Origin: Pseudomonadota bacterium | GTDB lineage: Bacteria; Desulfobacterota; Binatia; Binatales; Binataceae | Direction: 5' to 3' | Length of the DNA stretch: 64,000 bases | NCBI GenBank assembly: GCA_021324885.1 | Contig: JAJPIF010000002.1 | Span: forward strand, 219,796-283,795 | In this document: in pieces, positions 1-7,835 of the stretch | How the letters are laid out: every line of letters begins with the position of its first letter | How positions within the stretch are numbered: position 1 is the stretch's first letter | Notes under the pieces: model-generated | The model's input: only the letters and a program-made list of their open reading frames with translations | Database searches by the model: none | Told to the model about the DNA's origin: nothing | Made by a program: the position numbers and the translations under genes

Positions 1-443
1 GGCACCGCGATACCGGCTTTGACTTCCTGCACCGTGGGGAGCATGACCAGCATCGCGCGAGTGTTGCGCGGCGGCTTTGGATGGACATAGGAGGCGTTGG
101 CATAGACCGGCGCATCGGGCCATCCGGGGATGCTGTTGCGGTAGAGGTCGTAGCTGTGCGGCGATAGGATTTTGATCAGCGGTGGCGGCATCGGGATCAA
201 CTGGCACATTAGGAAGATGAGAAAGGCGCCGGTCGCCATCACCAGGGAGCGGAACTCGCGCCGCGCCAGGCTGGGAAATGCGGCCCCGCTCAGGAAACTC
301 TTGCCCAGCCAGAGTATCGCCAGCACGAAGCAAATCGCTTCGGCCGCGCCGGTCGCCCATACGGTCACCCCACCCGAAGCGAAGGGGATAAAAAGGACCA
401 GCAGGCCGATGGCCGCGGCAACGAGATAGTCCCAGAAATCCAA
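1..443 (-). CDS. O-antigen ligase/polymerase-like membrane protein, N-terminal part
   Basis: The frame reads out of the window at base 1, so only about 147 N-terminal residues are present. It contains three hydrophobic stretches (after LDFWDYL, around EAICFVLAILWLG and around GAFLIFLMCQLIPMP), then a segment with SYDLYRNSIPGWP, a type of sequence seen in the periplasmic loop of O-antigen ligase family proteins. It follows the tyrosine autokinase in the same reading frame, separated only by the kinase TAG stop. No ATG or GTG lies near the front; the first usable start is TTG at 443, without a clear ribosome binding site, so the start is unsure. The likely role is polymerisation or ligation of the exported polysaccharide. 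The family call rests on topology, that segment and context. Confidence 0.55.
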   Translation of the reverse strand, partial: MDFWDYLVAAAIGLLVLFIPFASGGVTVWATGAAEAICFVLAILWLGKSFLSGAAFPSLARREFRSLVMATGAFLIFLMCQLIPMPPPLIKILSPHSYDLYRNSIPGWPDAPVYANASYVHPKPPRNTRAMLVMLPTVQEVKAGIAV

Positions 444-479
444 CTGACTGACGGAAGGTTTGAGCTGAAAAGGCCGGAC

Positions 480-2840
480 CTAATTGACGATGGCGTCGTT
501 GGAATCCGGCTTTTCTTCGATTTCTTCCTCCGACGGCGCGCCGTAGTACCTGTAGTACGGATAGAAGTAATCGAGCTTGTGCAGCTTGATGCGGTTGAGC
601 ACGATGCCGAACACCTTGGCATGCGCATGGCGCAGCCGCCCCAATGCCGCCTTGATCTGATGCTTGGGCGTCTTGCTGGCGCCGGCCACCAGCACCACGC
701 CGTCCACCAGTTGCGCCAGCACGATCGGGTCGCTGACCGGTAACGCCGGCGGCGAATCTATAATGATGTGATCGAAAGTCTCCGTAAGATGGTGGAGCAG
801 TTGACGCATCTGCGCCGCGCTGAGCAGCTCGCTGGGATTAGGCGGTGTCTGTCCCGAAGTCATCAGGAACAGGTTGTCCACGGCGGTGGGCTGGATACAT
901 TCCTCGGGCGTGGCCAGGCCGGTGAGGACGTCGGTCAGCCCCCGCGTATTGCTGACCATCAACCGGCGATGGCATTGCGGGATGCGCAAATCGGCGTCGA
1001 TCAGCAGCACCTTGCCGCCGGTGTGCGCCAGTACGATTGCCGTGTTGATCGATACGGTGGTCTTGCCTTCCTCGGGAACCGCGCTGGTAATCAGGGTGAT
1101 TCTGGGATGGGAGCCGGCGCGCGACAGCATCAGGCCGGTGCGCAGATTGCGGTAGGCCTCGCCCAGGATCGAATAGCGGCCGTTGTAGCTGACCACGTAC
1201 TGATTGTTTCTATACTGGCCGCTTCTATAGGACCCGTTCAGCTCCCGGGTCTCCGGCTGGGCTGCGGGATAGAGCGATTCGCGTTTGGGCGCTTCGGGGA
1301 TCAGGGCGAGGCTGGGCAGGCGCAGGTAGCGTTCAACTTCGCGCGCATCCTTCAGGGTGTTGTCGAGCAGATCCATCAGGAAGGCCAATCCGATTCCGGC
1401 GGCCAAACCCAGCACCAGCGCGGTCATCGTGTCGCGGTTGCGGTTGGGGCTGGACGGACCTCCGGGAGGTTCGGCCTGATCGACCAGCGACACGTTGGAG
1501 GCGTGGACATCGGCCACGACGGTCAGATCCTTGACGCGCTTTAATATGGCGTTGTAAAGCTCTCGGTTACTGTCGGCCTCGCGTTCCAAAATCAGGTAGC
1601 GAACGGCGGAGTCGTTGAGTCCGAAGGCATAGGACTTTTCCACCGCCAGATCGTGTTGCAACGCGTTCTCGCGCTGCTGCGCGGCGAAGAACTGGGTCTG
1701 GACGGCGGCTTCGGCGTTTCGGATTTCCGCCTTGAGAATGCTGCGCGTACTGTTGATTTTGCGCTGGAGCTGGCGCATCGGCGGATAATCGGGCTTAAAG
1801 CGCCCGGCCATCGTGGCGTACTGTGCCTCATCGTCGTCCAACTGCTCCTTGAGCTTTTGCACCAAGGCGTTTCCGACCACGGCCGGCAACGCGTCCTGGC
1901 GGCCTTCCTTGATCAGCGCAACCTGGGTGCCGAGCGCGATGGTCTGGAGATGGGCTTCCTGAAGATCGGTGCTGAGCTTGTTCAGCCGCGACAACATCAC
2001 GTCTTCCTTGCCGTTGACCGAGATCAGACCCGGGACGATTCCCTTGTCGCGCCGGTAACGGTTGACCGCCGCTTCCGAAGCTTCCAACTGTTCGCGAACC
2101 TGGGTCAGCTTGCCCTCCAGGAAATGTTCGGCGTCTTCGCTCTGATGGGAATTGATTTCGATTCCCCAACTGATGAACTCGCGCGCATGAGCGTTGGCCA
2201 GGCGCGCCGACAAGGCGGGATCGGGCGTGGTGAAGCTGATATCAACCATCTGGGTGTCGTGCACCGGGGTCACCGTCAACTCGCCCTGGTACTTGCCGAC
2301 CAGCCCCCGCATCGCGGCTTCGTTATCCGCATCCTCGGTCCTGGCCGGTGCGTGATTATTCAGTCCTCGGACCTGCAGCCATCTTTTCAGCGCATGCGCG
2401 ATGCCGTGAGAGGGCCTGGGCGCGCCGCGGAAGACAGGGTCGTTGGCCAATCCTTCGGCGGCAATCACTCGGGCCGCGAGGGTCCTGGATTTCAACAACT
2501 GGATCTGGGTCTGATCCTCGTTGTCATAGTCAGAATCAGAATTCTGGGAAACGATCGTCACGGTGGCGTTTTCGAGCAGCGCGGGCGAGGAGTTGCGGAT
2601 CAGCAGGGTGGAGGTCGCGGTATATAGCGGAGTAGTCATCGCATCGCGCACAATCGCCAGCATTACCAGCACCGCGGGCACCGCGAGCACCAGGCCCAGA
2701 TGCTTGCGGATAATCTGCCAATACTGATGAAGGTCGTCCTGGATGTTGCTTTCGACGTCTTCGGCGAGGACGGTAAGTTGCGCGCGGCGCGCGGGCCGCG
2801 CGCGCCGAATCGTATATGGCGAAACTTCTTTGCTGGCCAC
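480..2840 (-). CDS. Wzc-type polysaccharide co-polymerase and tyrosine autokinase
   Basis: This 786-residue inner-membrane protein is of the class that controls chain length and export of exopolysaccharide through cycles of tyrosine autophosphorylation. A Wzz-type N-terminal region has a membrane segment at about residues 48-66; a long coiled-coil periplasmic region follows, then a second membrane segment near 465-490. The cytoplasmic BY-kinase domain has Walker A (AVPEEGKTT, about 587-595), Walker A' (VLLIDADLR, about 606-615) and Walker B (HIIIDSPP, about 691-698). A C-terminal tyrosine cluster, DYFYPYYRYY at 757-766, is the expected autophosphorylation site. The GTG start directly abuts the TAA of the upstream export gene, which implies translational coupling. 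Kinase and co-polymerase are fused in one chain, as in proteobacterial Wzc. Confidence 0.93.
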   Translation of the reverse strand: MASKEVSPYTIRRARPARRAQLTVLAEDVESNIQDDLHQYWQIIRKHLGLVLAVPAVLVMLAIVRDAMTTPLYTATSTLLIRNSSPALLENATVTIVSQNSDSDYDNEDQTQIQLLKSRTLAARVIAAEGLANDPVFRGAPRPSHGIAHALKRWLQVRGLNNHAPARTEDADNEAAMRGLVGKYQGELTVTPVHDTQMVDISFTTPDPALSARLANAHAREFISWGIEINSHQSEDAEHFLEGKLTQVREQLEASEAAVNRYRRDKGIVPGLISVNGKEDVMLSRLNKLSTDLQEAHLQTIALGTQVALIKEGRQDALPAVVGNALVQKLKEQLDDDEAQYATMAGRFKPDYPPMRQLQRKINSTRSILKAEIRNAEAAVQTQFFAAQQRENALQHDLAVEKSYAFGLNDSAVRYLILEREADSNRELYNAILKRVKDLTVVADVHASNVSLVDQAEPPGGPSSPNRNRDTMTALVLGLAAGIGLAFLMDLLDNTLKDAREVERYLRLPSLALIPEAPKRESLYPAAQPETRELNGSYRSGQYRNNQYVVSYNGRYSILGEAYRNLRTGLMLSRAGSHPRITLITSAVPEEGKTTVSINTAIVLAHTGGKVLLIDADLRIPQCHRRLMVSNTRGLTDVLTGLATPEECIQPTAVDNLFLMTSGQTPPNPSELLSAAQMRQLLHHLTETFDHIIIDSPPALPVSDPIVLAQLVDGVVLVAGASKTPKHQIKAALGRLRHAHAKVFGIVLNRIKLHKLDYFYPYYRYYGAPSEEEIEEKPDSNDAIVN

Positions 2841-4037
2841 TTAGAGACCGTTCACCATCAGGGCTGCGGGCGCGAAACTCAGCACCCCTTGCGCCGCATA
2901 ATAGAGCGCATAACCGGGAATCTTTGCCGCCGAATACGGCACATCGATCACGTCGTTGGCCTGCACCAGCATATCGGGTACTTTGGCTGACCTTATGTCG
3001 TCGAGATTGACCACCACGATTTTGGTTTCATGGCCGTGGCCCTCGCGCATGATTTTGATTCTGGTGTTGTCGGCGGCAAACAGCGTGCCCCCCGCCTGCG
3101 AGATCGCATTGAGCACAGTCAGGCCGGGTGTGATCGTGATGGTCTTGGGCGTGTAAACCCATCCGATTATGGTCACGCTGCCGGCCTGGGGGATGAAGAT
3201 CGTATCGCCGGGCCTGACCGGAATATTGAGATAGCGCTGGTTGGCCTGGCCCTTGGACAGATCGATAACGTAGGTTGAATTGAGGGTCGTTCCCGATAAT
3301 CCCGGCGCCGCCAGCGGATTCATATCGCTGGCGTAAGTTGAATCAGTCGGCGAGAGCGGCGCGCTGCCGACGGCCATCAAATCGGTCAATTTGGCTGGCG
3401 CGGGCGTTAGTATGATCCGGCTGCCGGCGTTATCGGTGGTCCCGCCCGCCTGCACGATCAGGTCGCGAATCGACTCATTAGTCCGCCCGATCGGATACAT
3501 TCCGGGATTGCGCACCTCGCCCGAGACCGACACCATCCGGCTGTTGTAGCTGCGCACCGTCAGCTGCACCTCCGGGTCATACATGTATTTTTCCAGCCGC
3601 TGCCGGATCGCGTCGCGGAGTTGATCCTCGGTCAGGCCGGCCGCATGGATCCGGCCAACCAGCGGGAGTTCGACATTGCCCTGCGAACTGACTTTGACGG
3701 TGGGGCCGTCCACAGTTTGATCAATCATCTGATCGGAAACGGCTGGCCCGCCTTCAGCAGATAGCGTCGGGACAGCTGAGGTGTGACCCAGATCGAGTCC
3801 AGGCACATAGACCGAGATCACATCACCGGGGCCGATCGGGAAGTCTCCGGTGCCTGAGCGGCGGCTTTGCCATAGCTGCTCCAGCCGCGAGACCTTCAAC
3901 CCGGCGGGGTCCATCTCCGGCTCCGCCTGAGTTTCAACCGCAGCCGGTTGAGGCGTCATTGGGGTATTAAAATTGGAAGTAGCGCAGCCGCCTACAATCA
4001 GCGACACAACAATTAGGTACTTGCTCAAGCGCTGCAC
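2841..4037 (-). CDS. Polysaccharide export outer-membrane lipoprotein (Wza/OPX family)
   Basis: This is the outer-membrane export channel subunit partnering the Wzc-type kinase downstream. From a GTG at 4037 the protein has a short lipoprotein signal ending in the lipobox IVGGC, with Cys18 as the predicted lipidated residue. A polysaccharide export (PES) domain starts around FPIGPGDVISVYVPG, followed by SLBB-type repeats (VSGEVRNPGMYPIGR and the region near VTIIGWVYTPKTI). The frame is open further upstream to 4220, but those 61 extra residues are basic, low in hydrophobicity and would bury the lipobox, so the internal GTG is preferred. It is the first gene of the minus-strand exopolysaccharide operon, and its stop codon touches the start of the kinase gene. 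Confidence 0.9.
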   Translation of the reverse strand: MQRLSKYLIVVSLIVGGCATSNFNTPMTPQPAAVETQAEPEMDPAGLKVSRLEQLWQSRRSGTGDFPIGPGDVISVYVPGLDLGHTSAVPTLSAEGGPAVSDQMIDQTVDGPTVKVSSQGNVELPLVGRIHAAGLTEDQLRDAIRQRLEKYMYDPEVQLTVRSYNSRMVSVSGEVRNPGMYPIGRTNESIRDLIVQAGGTTDNAGSRIILTPAPAKLTDLMAVGSAPLSPTDSTYASDMNPLAAPGLSGTTLNSTYVIDLSKGQANQRYLNIPVRPGDTIFIPQAGSVTIIGWVYTPKTITITPGLTVLNAISQAGGTLFAADNTRIKIMREGHGHETKIVVVNLDDIRSAKVPDMLVQANDVIDVPYSAAKIPGYALYYAAQGVLSFAPAALMVNGL

Positions 4038-4597
4038 CTGGAATCGGTTCGATGGCCCGAACAAGGCAGGAATCCTACTCGGAGACAAGGACAACGAACA
4101 GATACGAGTCAACACCAGGCGCGGCGCAACTCGACGGCGGCTTCGAATTCCTCGGCCATGCGTCCGCCATCTCGCGTTCATGAACGCGCCGCTGTGTCGA
4201 AAATTTCCGATTCGCAACATTGCTCCTCTTCAACTCCCTGGCTTGTAACTTACCAAATGACGAAAACTCCAAGCGGCAAGTTGGGCGAATAGCCAAAGAT
4301 TTTGGGAGCGGTGTCAGCTTAGCAGCTTTGTTAAGCCGATGGCCAGAGCAGCTCATACTAAACTAAGAAAAATAACTAAAAGATTTAGTATCGTCTTCCA
4401 ACCGAAGGTTCCGGACGCGTGGCGAAAAGATTTGCTAAAGTCGATTGGTTAATTGAAACTCAGATTTGTTGTAAAGTGCTCAGATTTGTATTCGATGATC
4501 TGAATAATTGTATTTGTATTTGTCGGCTCTTTTGACTTAGTCTATTGTCGCCAGAATCGTACTGAGAAAAAATTGTACTTTGGTGGAGATGTTGAAA
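4038..4597. promoter_or_regulatory. AT-rich control region between divergent exopolysaccharide and secreted-protein genes
   Basis: About 560 bases separate the divergent starts at 4037 (minus) and 4598 (plus), and bases 4330-4580 are clearly more AT-rich than the surroundings. Three ordered signals are visible. A perfect 16-base palindrome, CGCGTTCATGAACGCG, lies at 4173-4188. An inverted repeat pairs ATACTAAA (4355-4362) with TTTAGTAT (4384-4391). Two identical 11-base direct repeats, CTCAGATTTGT, lie at 4459-4469 and 4479-4489, 20 bases apart. The direct repeats are spaced close to two helical turns, which suits tandem binding by a response regulator. No confident -35/-10 pair was found. 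Confidence 0.5.
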
Positions 4598-5107
4598 ATG
4601 ACCAGATCGATTGCGGCATCGAGTGCCGTGCTCGCATTGACGCTGATGCTCACAGGGACAGCGCTTTGCACCGATCTCGTCGGTACCGTCGCCGACGGCC
4701 AGGGACAGGCAGTTCAGGGCGCCAGGGTGATCGCGCTCACCAGCGACGGCGCCACCACCTTCACAACCAACACCAATGCTGACGGCCAATACCAGATTGG
4801 CGGTCTCAGTCCGGGCCAATACTTCATCACCTTGGAAGCGGCGAGCATCGGCAGCCATACTCAGACTGTGGTGAGTTATCTCGGGCACTCCGGGTTAACC
4901 GTTAACTGGTCAGTGGCCCCTGGAACCACTCCGATTGCCGTGGCACAGCCCGGCATTGAACTGACTTCCGCGAGTTCTGTGAATAGTTCAGGTGCGGCGG
5001 TCTTGGCGGCGAGCGACCGGCCTCCCGGATGCAAGGTGAAGGGTGGGACGTCGCGTTCTCCCGGCCCTCCTTGTGGACCAAAATCCAAAAAGCGTCACGG
5101 TGACTGA
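4598..5107 (+). CDS. Secreted protein with carboxypeptidase-regulatory-like domain
   Basis: This 169-residue protein begins with a signal peptide (MTRSIAASSAVLALTLMLTG and so on, cut near ALCT). The segment from LVGTVADGQGQAVQGARV to GQYFITLEA has the pattern of a carboxypeptidase-regulatory-like (CNA-B-like) beta-sandwich: a gly-rich turn, then NADGQYQIGGLSPGQY. The C-terminal 40 residues are rich in Pro, Gly and Lys with two cysteines. ATG 4598 is chosen because GGTGGAG (4582-4588) lies nine bases ahead. It is divergent from the exopolysaccharide operon and shares its control region, so a cell-surface role tied to the polysaccharide is plausible. Its specific function is unknown. Confidence 0.7.
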   Translation: MTRSIAASSAVLALTLMLTGTALCTDLVGTVADGQGQAVQGARVIALTSDGATTFTTNTNADGQYQIGGLSPGQYFITLEAASIGSHTQTVVSYLGHSGLTVNWSVAPGTTPIAVAQPGIELTSASSVNSSGAAVLAASDRPPGCKVKGGTSRSPGPPCGPKSKKRHGD

Positions 5108-5285
5108 CTGGGACCTCCAGGATTTTCGCATCCCCGTTCTCAATCGGCGCGCGCTTAATTACCCTGGACCGCCCGGGGAATCACTCTACCACCCGGTGGC
5201 AAATCGGACGGAACCCGGCGCGATAGTGATTTAGTAAAGCGCCAGGAGGCGGATTGCTCGGAATCTGTTTTGTGGTTCTTGCGAA

Positions 5286-7340
5286 CTAAGGATTTGCCGC
5301 CAACCATCCCCGAGCCGCGCAAGCCTGCGCTGCTCCATCATAGCCGCCGTAGTAGTGAATCATCTGGACGAACTGCGAGCGCGCCTGTTCCTGTGTAATA
5401 CCAAGCTCACGCGCCAGCTCTCGATATGATTCGCGGCTGAGTTCGTTCAGTCCCTGCGAAGTCATGTGCGAAATCTGTTCAAGCATCGCGCTTGCGCAGA
5501 AATACTTGAGGGCTTCGGCAGGTTTGTCCTCTTTGGCGGACTGGCGCGGCGCGGACCTTTGAAAGTCCTGCCCCCGCGGTGTTGGAACTGCGGCAGTCTC
5601 CGTCAACGAGGCTGGACTTAGCAGCTTTTGCTGGGCATTGGTTGCCGGCCAACGCTCGGCGCGGCAGGTCCCCCGCCACATGTCAGCCTGTTCTTCGGGC
5701 GTCCAGTCGGGATTTTGCCGTATATCATTAATAACGATCCGGAAGGCATCCCGAAGCAGATTCTGTTCTTTGTCGGAGGTGCCGTCCAGAAGGGCCAGCA
5801 ATTTATGGCTCAGGTTTTTGATGTTTCTTGGGTCGCCATCCTGGCCCATCGCGAGGGTGAGCAACCGGGCTCCTTTGCCTACCCGGTCGCAGAGGGTTTT
5901 CTCGCGCAGGGATAAGGGCTTTTCGTTCCGGCTGACCGTCTCGTCGGCCGCCATTTTGGGAATACCTGGTGGCCGGGCATCCGCCCGGTACGCTGTTTCC
6001 TCTGACACGACCGAAGCTTTTCCCGCTACACGCGCCTGCCCGTTGCGGTATTGGATGACTACGATAACGCCGAAAGCGATGCTCAGCAGCGAGGTGAACA
6101 TCAACCCCACGAGAAGCAAGCGCCGGGCACGCTCAGTCCCGGTTGGGCGTTGATAAGCCATCAGGCAATACGGACAAGCCTCGGCGTCTTGCGGAATTTC
6201 CCTGGAACAGAACCGGCACGTTGTCTGGTGAGTCAATACGACGGTTGCTTCATCGCCACTCATCGAAAGCGTCGCCGGTCCTGAACCGCTTACCACAGTG
6301 GCGGGGGAGCAATTCTGTCTTATCGTCGCGCCAACCCTGAAAGTTGATTGGTTAGCGTCCGCCACCCTGATCGCCTGGAGCCTTCGGGTGAACTCCTGGG
6401 CGCTCGGCACACGCTGATCAGGGTCAATCATCAGCGCCTGACTGATGATTTCCTCCAGTGCGCGATTGCATCCCGGCCGCAATTGTCCCAAAAGCGGAAA
6501 GCTGAAAGGGGCGTGAGCGGCAGGATCCCATCCGCTCAGCAGATTGAGCATCGTCGCACCCAGCGCGTACAGATCCGTGCGCGGCTCGGTCTTGCCTTCG
6601 TACTGCTCGGGTGGCGCGTAACCGTGCGTCCCGACCATGGTCGCGGTTTTCTGGGATTCGAATAGACGCGCGATGCCGAAATCGATCAACTTGACCGAGC
6701 CGTCGTTCGAGACGATCAGGTTGGACGGCTTCAGATCGCGGAAAATCACTGCTGGCGTGAGGCCGTGAAGATATTCGAGCGCCTCCAACACCTGCAGTGC
6801 GACGTGGATGACAAAGTTCTGGTCCAGGAATCCTTTGGGTGAGGCTTTGAGGCGGTTCTCAAGAGTCTCGCCTTCGACGTACTCCATCACCAGGAAATGG
6901 TGGTTATGTTCGCTGAAATGATCATAGACGTGGGGAATACGCGGGTGTTTGAGCAAGGCCAGGATGCTGGCCTCACGGGCAAAAGCCTGGGCAAAGGCAT
7001 CCTGTTCATGAGGATTCCAGGAATCCTCGCTCATTTCAGCCAAAGCGCAGGGTCGGTTGGAAAGGCGTAGATCCTGGGCCAGGTAAACCCGCTTCATCCC
7101 GCCGCCGCCCAGCGGCTTAATGATCCGATACCTTTGACCGATTATGCGAACGGGCCCGCCGAGTTGAGAATCGCGGCGGTTTTTAGGGACGGCGGGCGCT
7201 ATTTGCGGCTGCGGTCTGAGCGAAGCTTGCTCGTTTTTCTGAGCGGCGGCGAACAGGCCGGGCCGCAGCGGCGTACCACAGTGTTCGCAGCGAAACTGGT
7301 TGGACCGAGAAACGCGGCCACATACCGCACAGTTCCTCAT
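5286..7340 (-). CDS. Zinc-ribbon Ser/Thr protein kinase with displaced catalytic lysine
   Basis: This 684-residue membrane-anchored Hanks-type kinase starts with a zinc ribbon (Cys4, Cys7, Cys18, Cys21). The kinase domain spans about 70-330: glycine loop GGGGMKRVY at 78-86, alpha-C Glu123 in FAREASIL, catalytic FRDLKPSN (200-207, Phe replacing the usual His) and the DFG motif at 220-222. The usual VAIK lysine is replaced by Ala101 in CALAEM, while Lys83 sits in the third-glycine position of the loop, the arrangement known from WNK kinases. A second zinc ribbon (CRFCSREI...CPYC) precedes a single transmembrane helix near the LLLVGLMFTSLLS segment; the remainder is probably extracytoplasmic. 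GGAG nine bases before ATG 7340 supports the start. The substrate is unknown. Confidence 0.85.
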   Translation of the reverse strand: MRNCAVCGRVSRSNQFRCEHCGTPLRPGLFAAAQKNEQASLRPQPQIAPAVPKNRRDSQLGGPVRIIGQRYRIIKPLGGGGMKRVYLAQDLRLSNRPCALAEMSEDSWNPHEQDAFAQAFAREASILALLKHPRIPHVYDHFSEHNHHFLVMEYVEGETLENRLKASPKGFLDQNFVIHVALQVLEALEYLHGLTPAVIFRDLKPSNLIVSNDGSVKLIDFGIARLFESQKTATMVGTHGYAPPEQYEGKTEPRTDLYALGATMLNLLSGWDPAAHAPFSFPLLGQLRPGCNRALEEIISQALMIDPDQRVPSAQEFTRRLQAIRVADANQSTFRVGATIRQNCSPATVVSGSGPATLSMSGDEATVVLTHQTTCRFCSREIPQDAEACPYCLMAYQRPTGTERARRLLLVGLMFTSLLSIAFGVIVVIQYRNGQARVAGKASVVSEETAYRADARPPGIPKMAADETVSRNEKPLSLREKTLCDRVGKGARLLTLAMGQDGDPRNIKNLSHKLLALLDGTSDKEQNLLRDAFRIVINDIRQNPDWTPEEQADMWRGTCRAERWPATNAQQKLLSPASLTETAAVPTPRGQDFQRSAPRQSAKEDKPAEALKYFCASAMLEQISHMTSQGLNELSRESYRELARELGITQEQARSQFVQMIHYYGGYDGAAQACAARGWLAANP

Positions 7341-7424
7341 GTTGCCAGACTCCGGAAATAAGCCCTTCCACCGCGCAAAAGCATCATCTCAAGGTGGCGC
7401 CGATCAAGGTGGCGCCGAGCGCAT

Positions 7425-7835
7425 TTATCGCACCCCGCCTGCTACCGCGATTTTCTTCCCCGCTGCCGCTTTGGACTTGGGCAACAGCAGCTCGAGCACG
7501 CCATCGTTGAGGCGGGCCTGGATTTTTTCCGAGTCGACGCCGCGGCCTATCGCGATTTCCCGGAGATAGTCCGCGGCGGCAAATTCAACGTGCAGGGGAC
7601 GGCATCCGGGGACCAGGCTCGGCACCGCCCGTGCCTCGATTCGGATGGTGTGGCCTTCCAGCGTGACCGCCACCTCTTCTTGCGTAACGCCGGACATATC
7701 CAGAAACAGACGATATTCGGCCTCGCCTTCATACATATCCATGCTGGGCATGCGGAACAGCCGGCAGCCCGCAGGTGCGCCGATCGGCGCTCGACCATCT
7801 GCGACCTTAGCCAACTGCGAACGTCGCGCTTTCAT
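7425..7835 (-). CDS. Small heat-shock protein, Hsp20/alpha-crystallin family
   Basis: This 136-residue protein is dominated by an alpha-crystallin domain (about residues 36-130) with the strand pattern EYRLFLDMSGVTQEEVAVTLEGHTIRIEA split by a loop and ending GVLELLLPKSKAAAGKKI. These proteins are ATP-independent holdases that keep unfolding proteins soluble. The start codon overlaps the stop of the upstream Hsp20 gene by four bases (ATGA), so the two are translated together and may form mixed oligomers. It lacks the long N-terminal extension of its neighbour. No heat-shock promoter or CIRCE element is visible just upstream. Confidence 0.88.
   Translation of the reverse strand: MKARRSQLAKVADGRAPIGAPAGCRLFRMPSMDMYEGEAEYRLFLDMSGVTQEEVAVTLEGHTIRIEARAVPSLVPGCRPLHVEFAAADYLREIAIGRGVDSEKIQARLNDGVLELLLPKSKAAAGKKIAVAGGVR

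Noticed and set aside
1653..2627. 324-codon open frame on the plus strand
   Set aside because: Antisense to the tyrosine autokinase gene, with no ribosome site or conserved domain.
5043..5234. Short plus-strand frame after the secreted protein gene
   Set aside because: It begins inside the previous gene, has no ribosome site and shows no motif.
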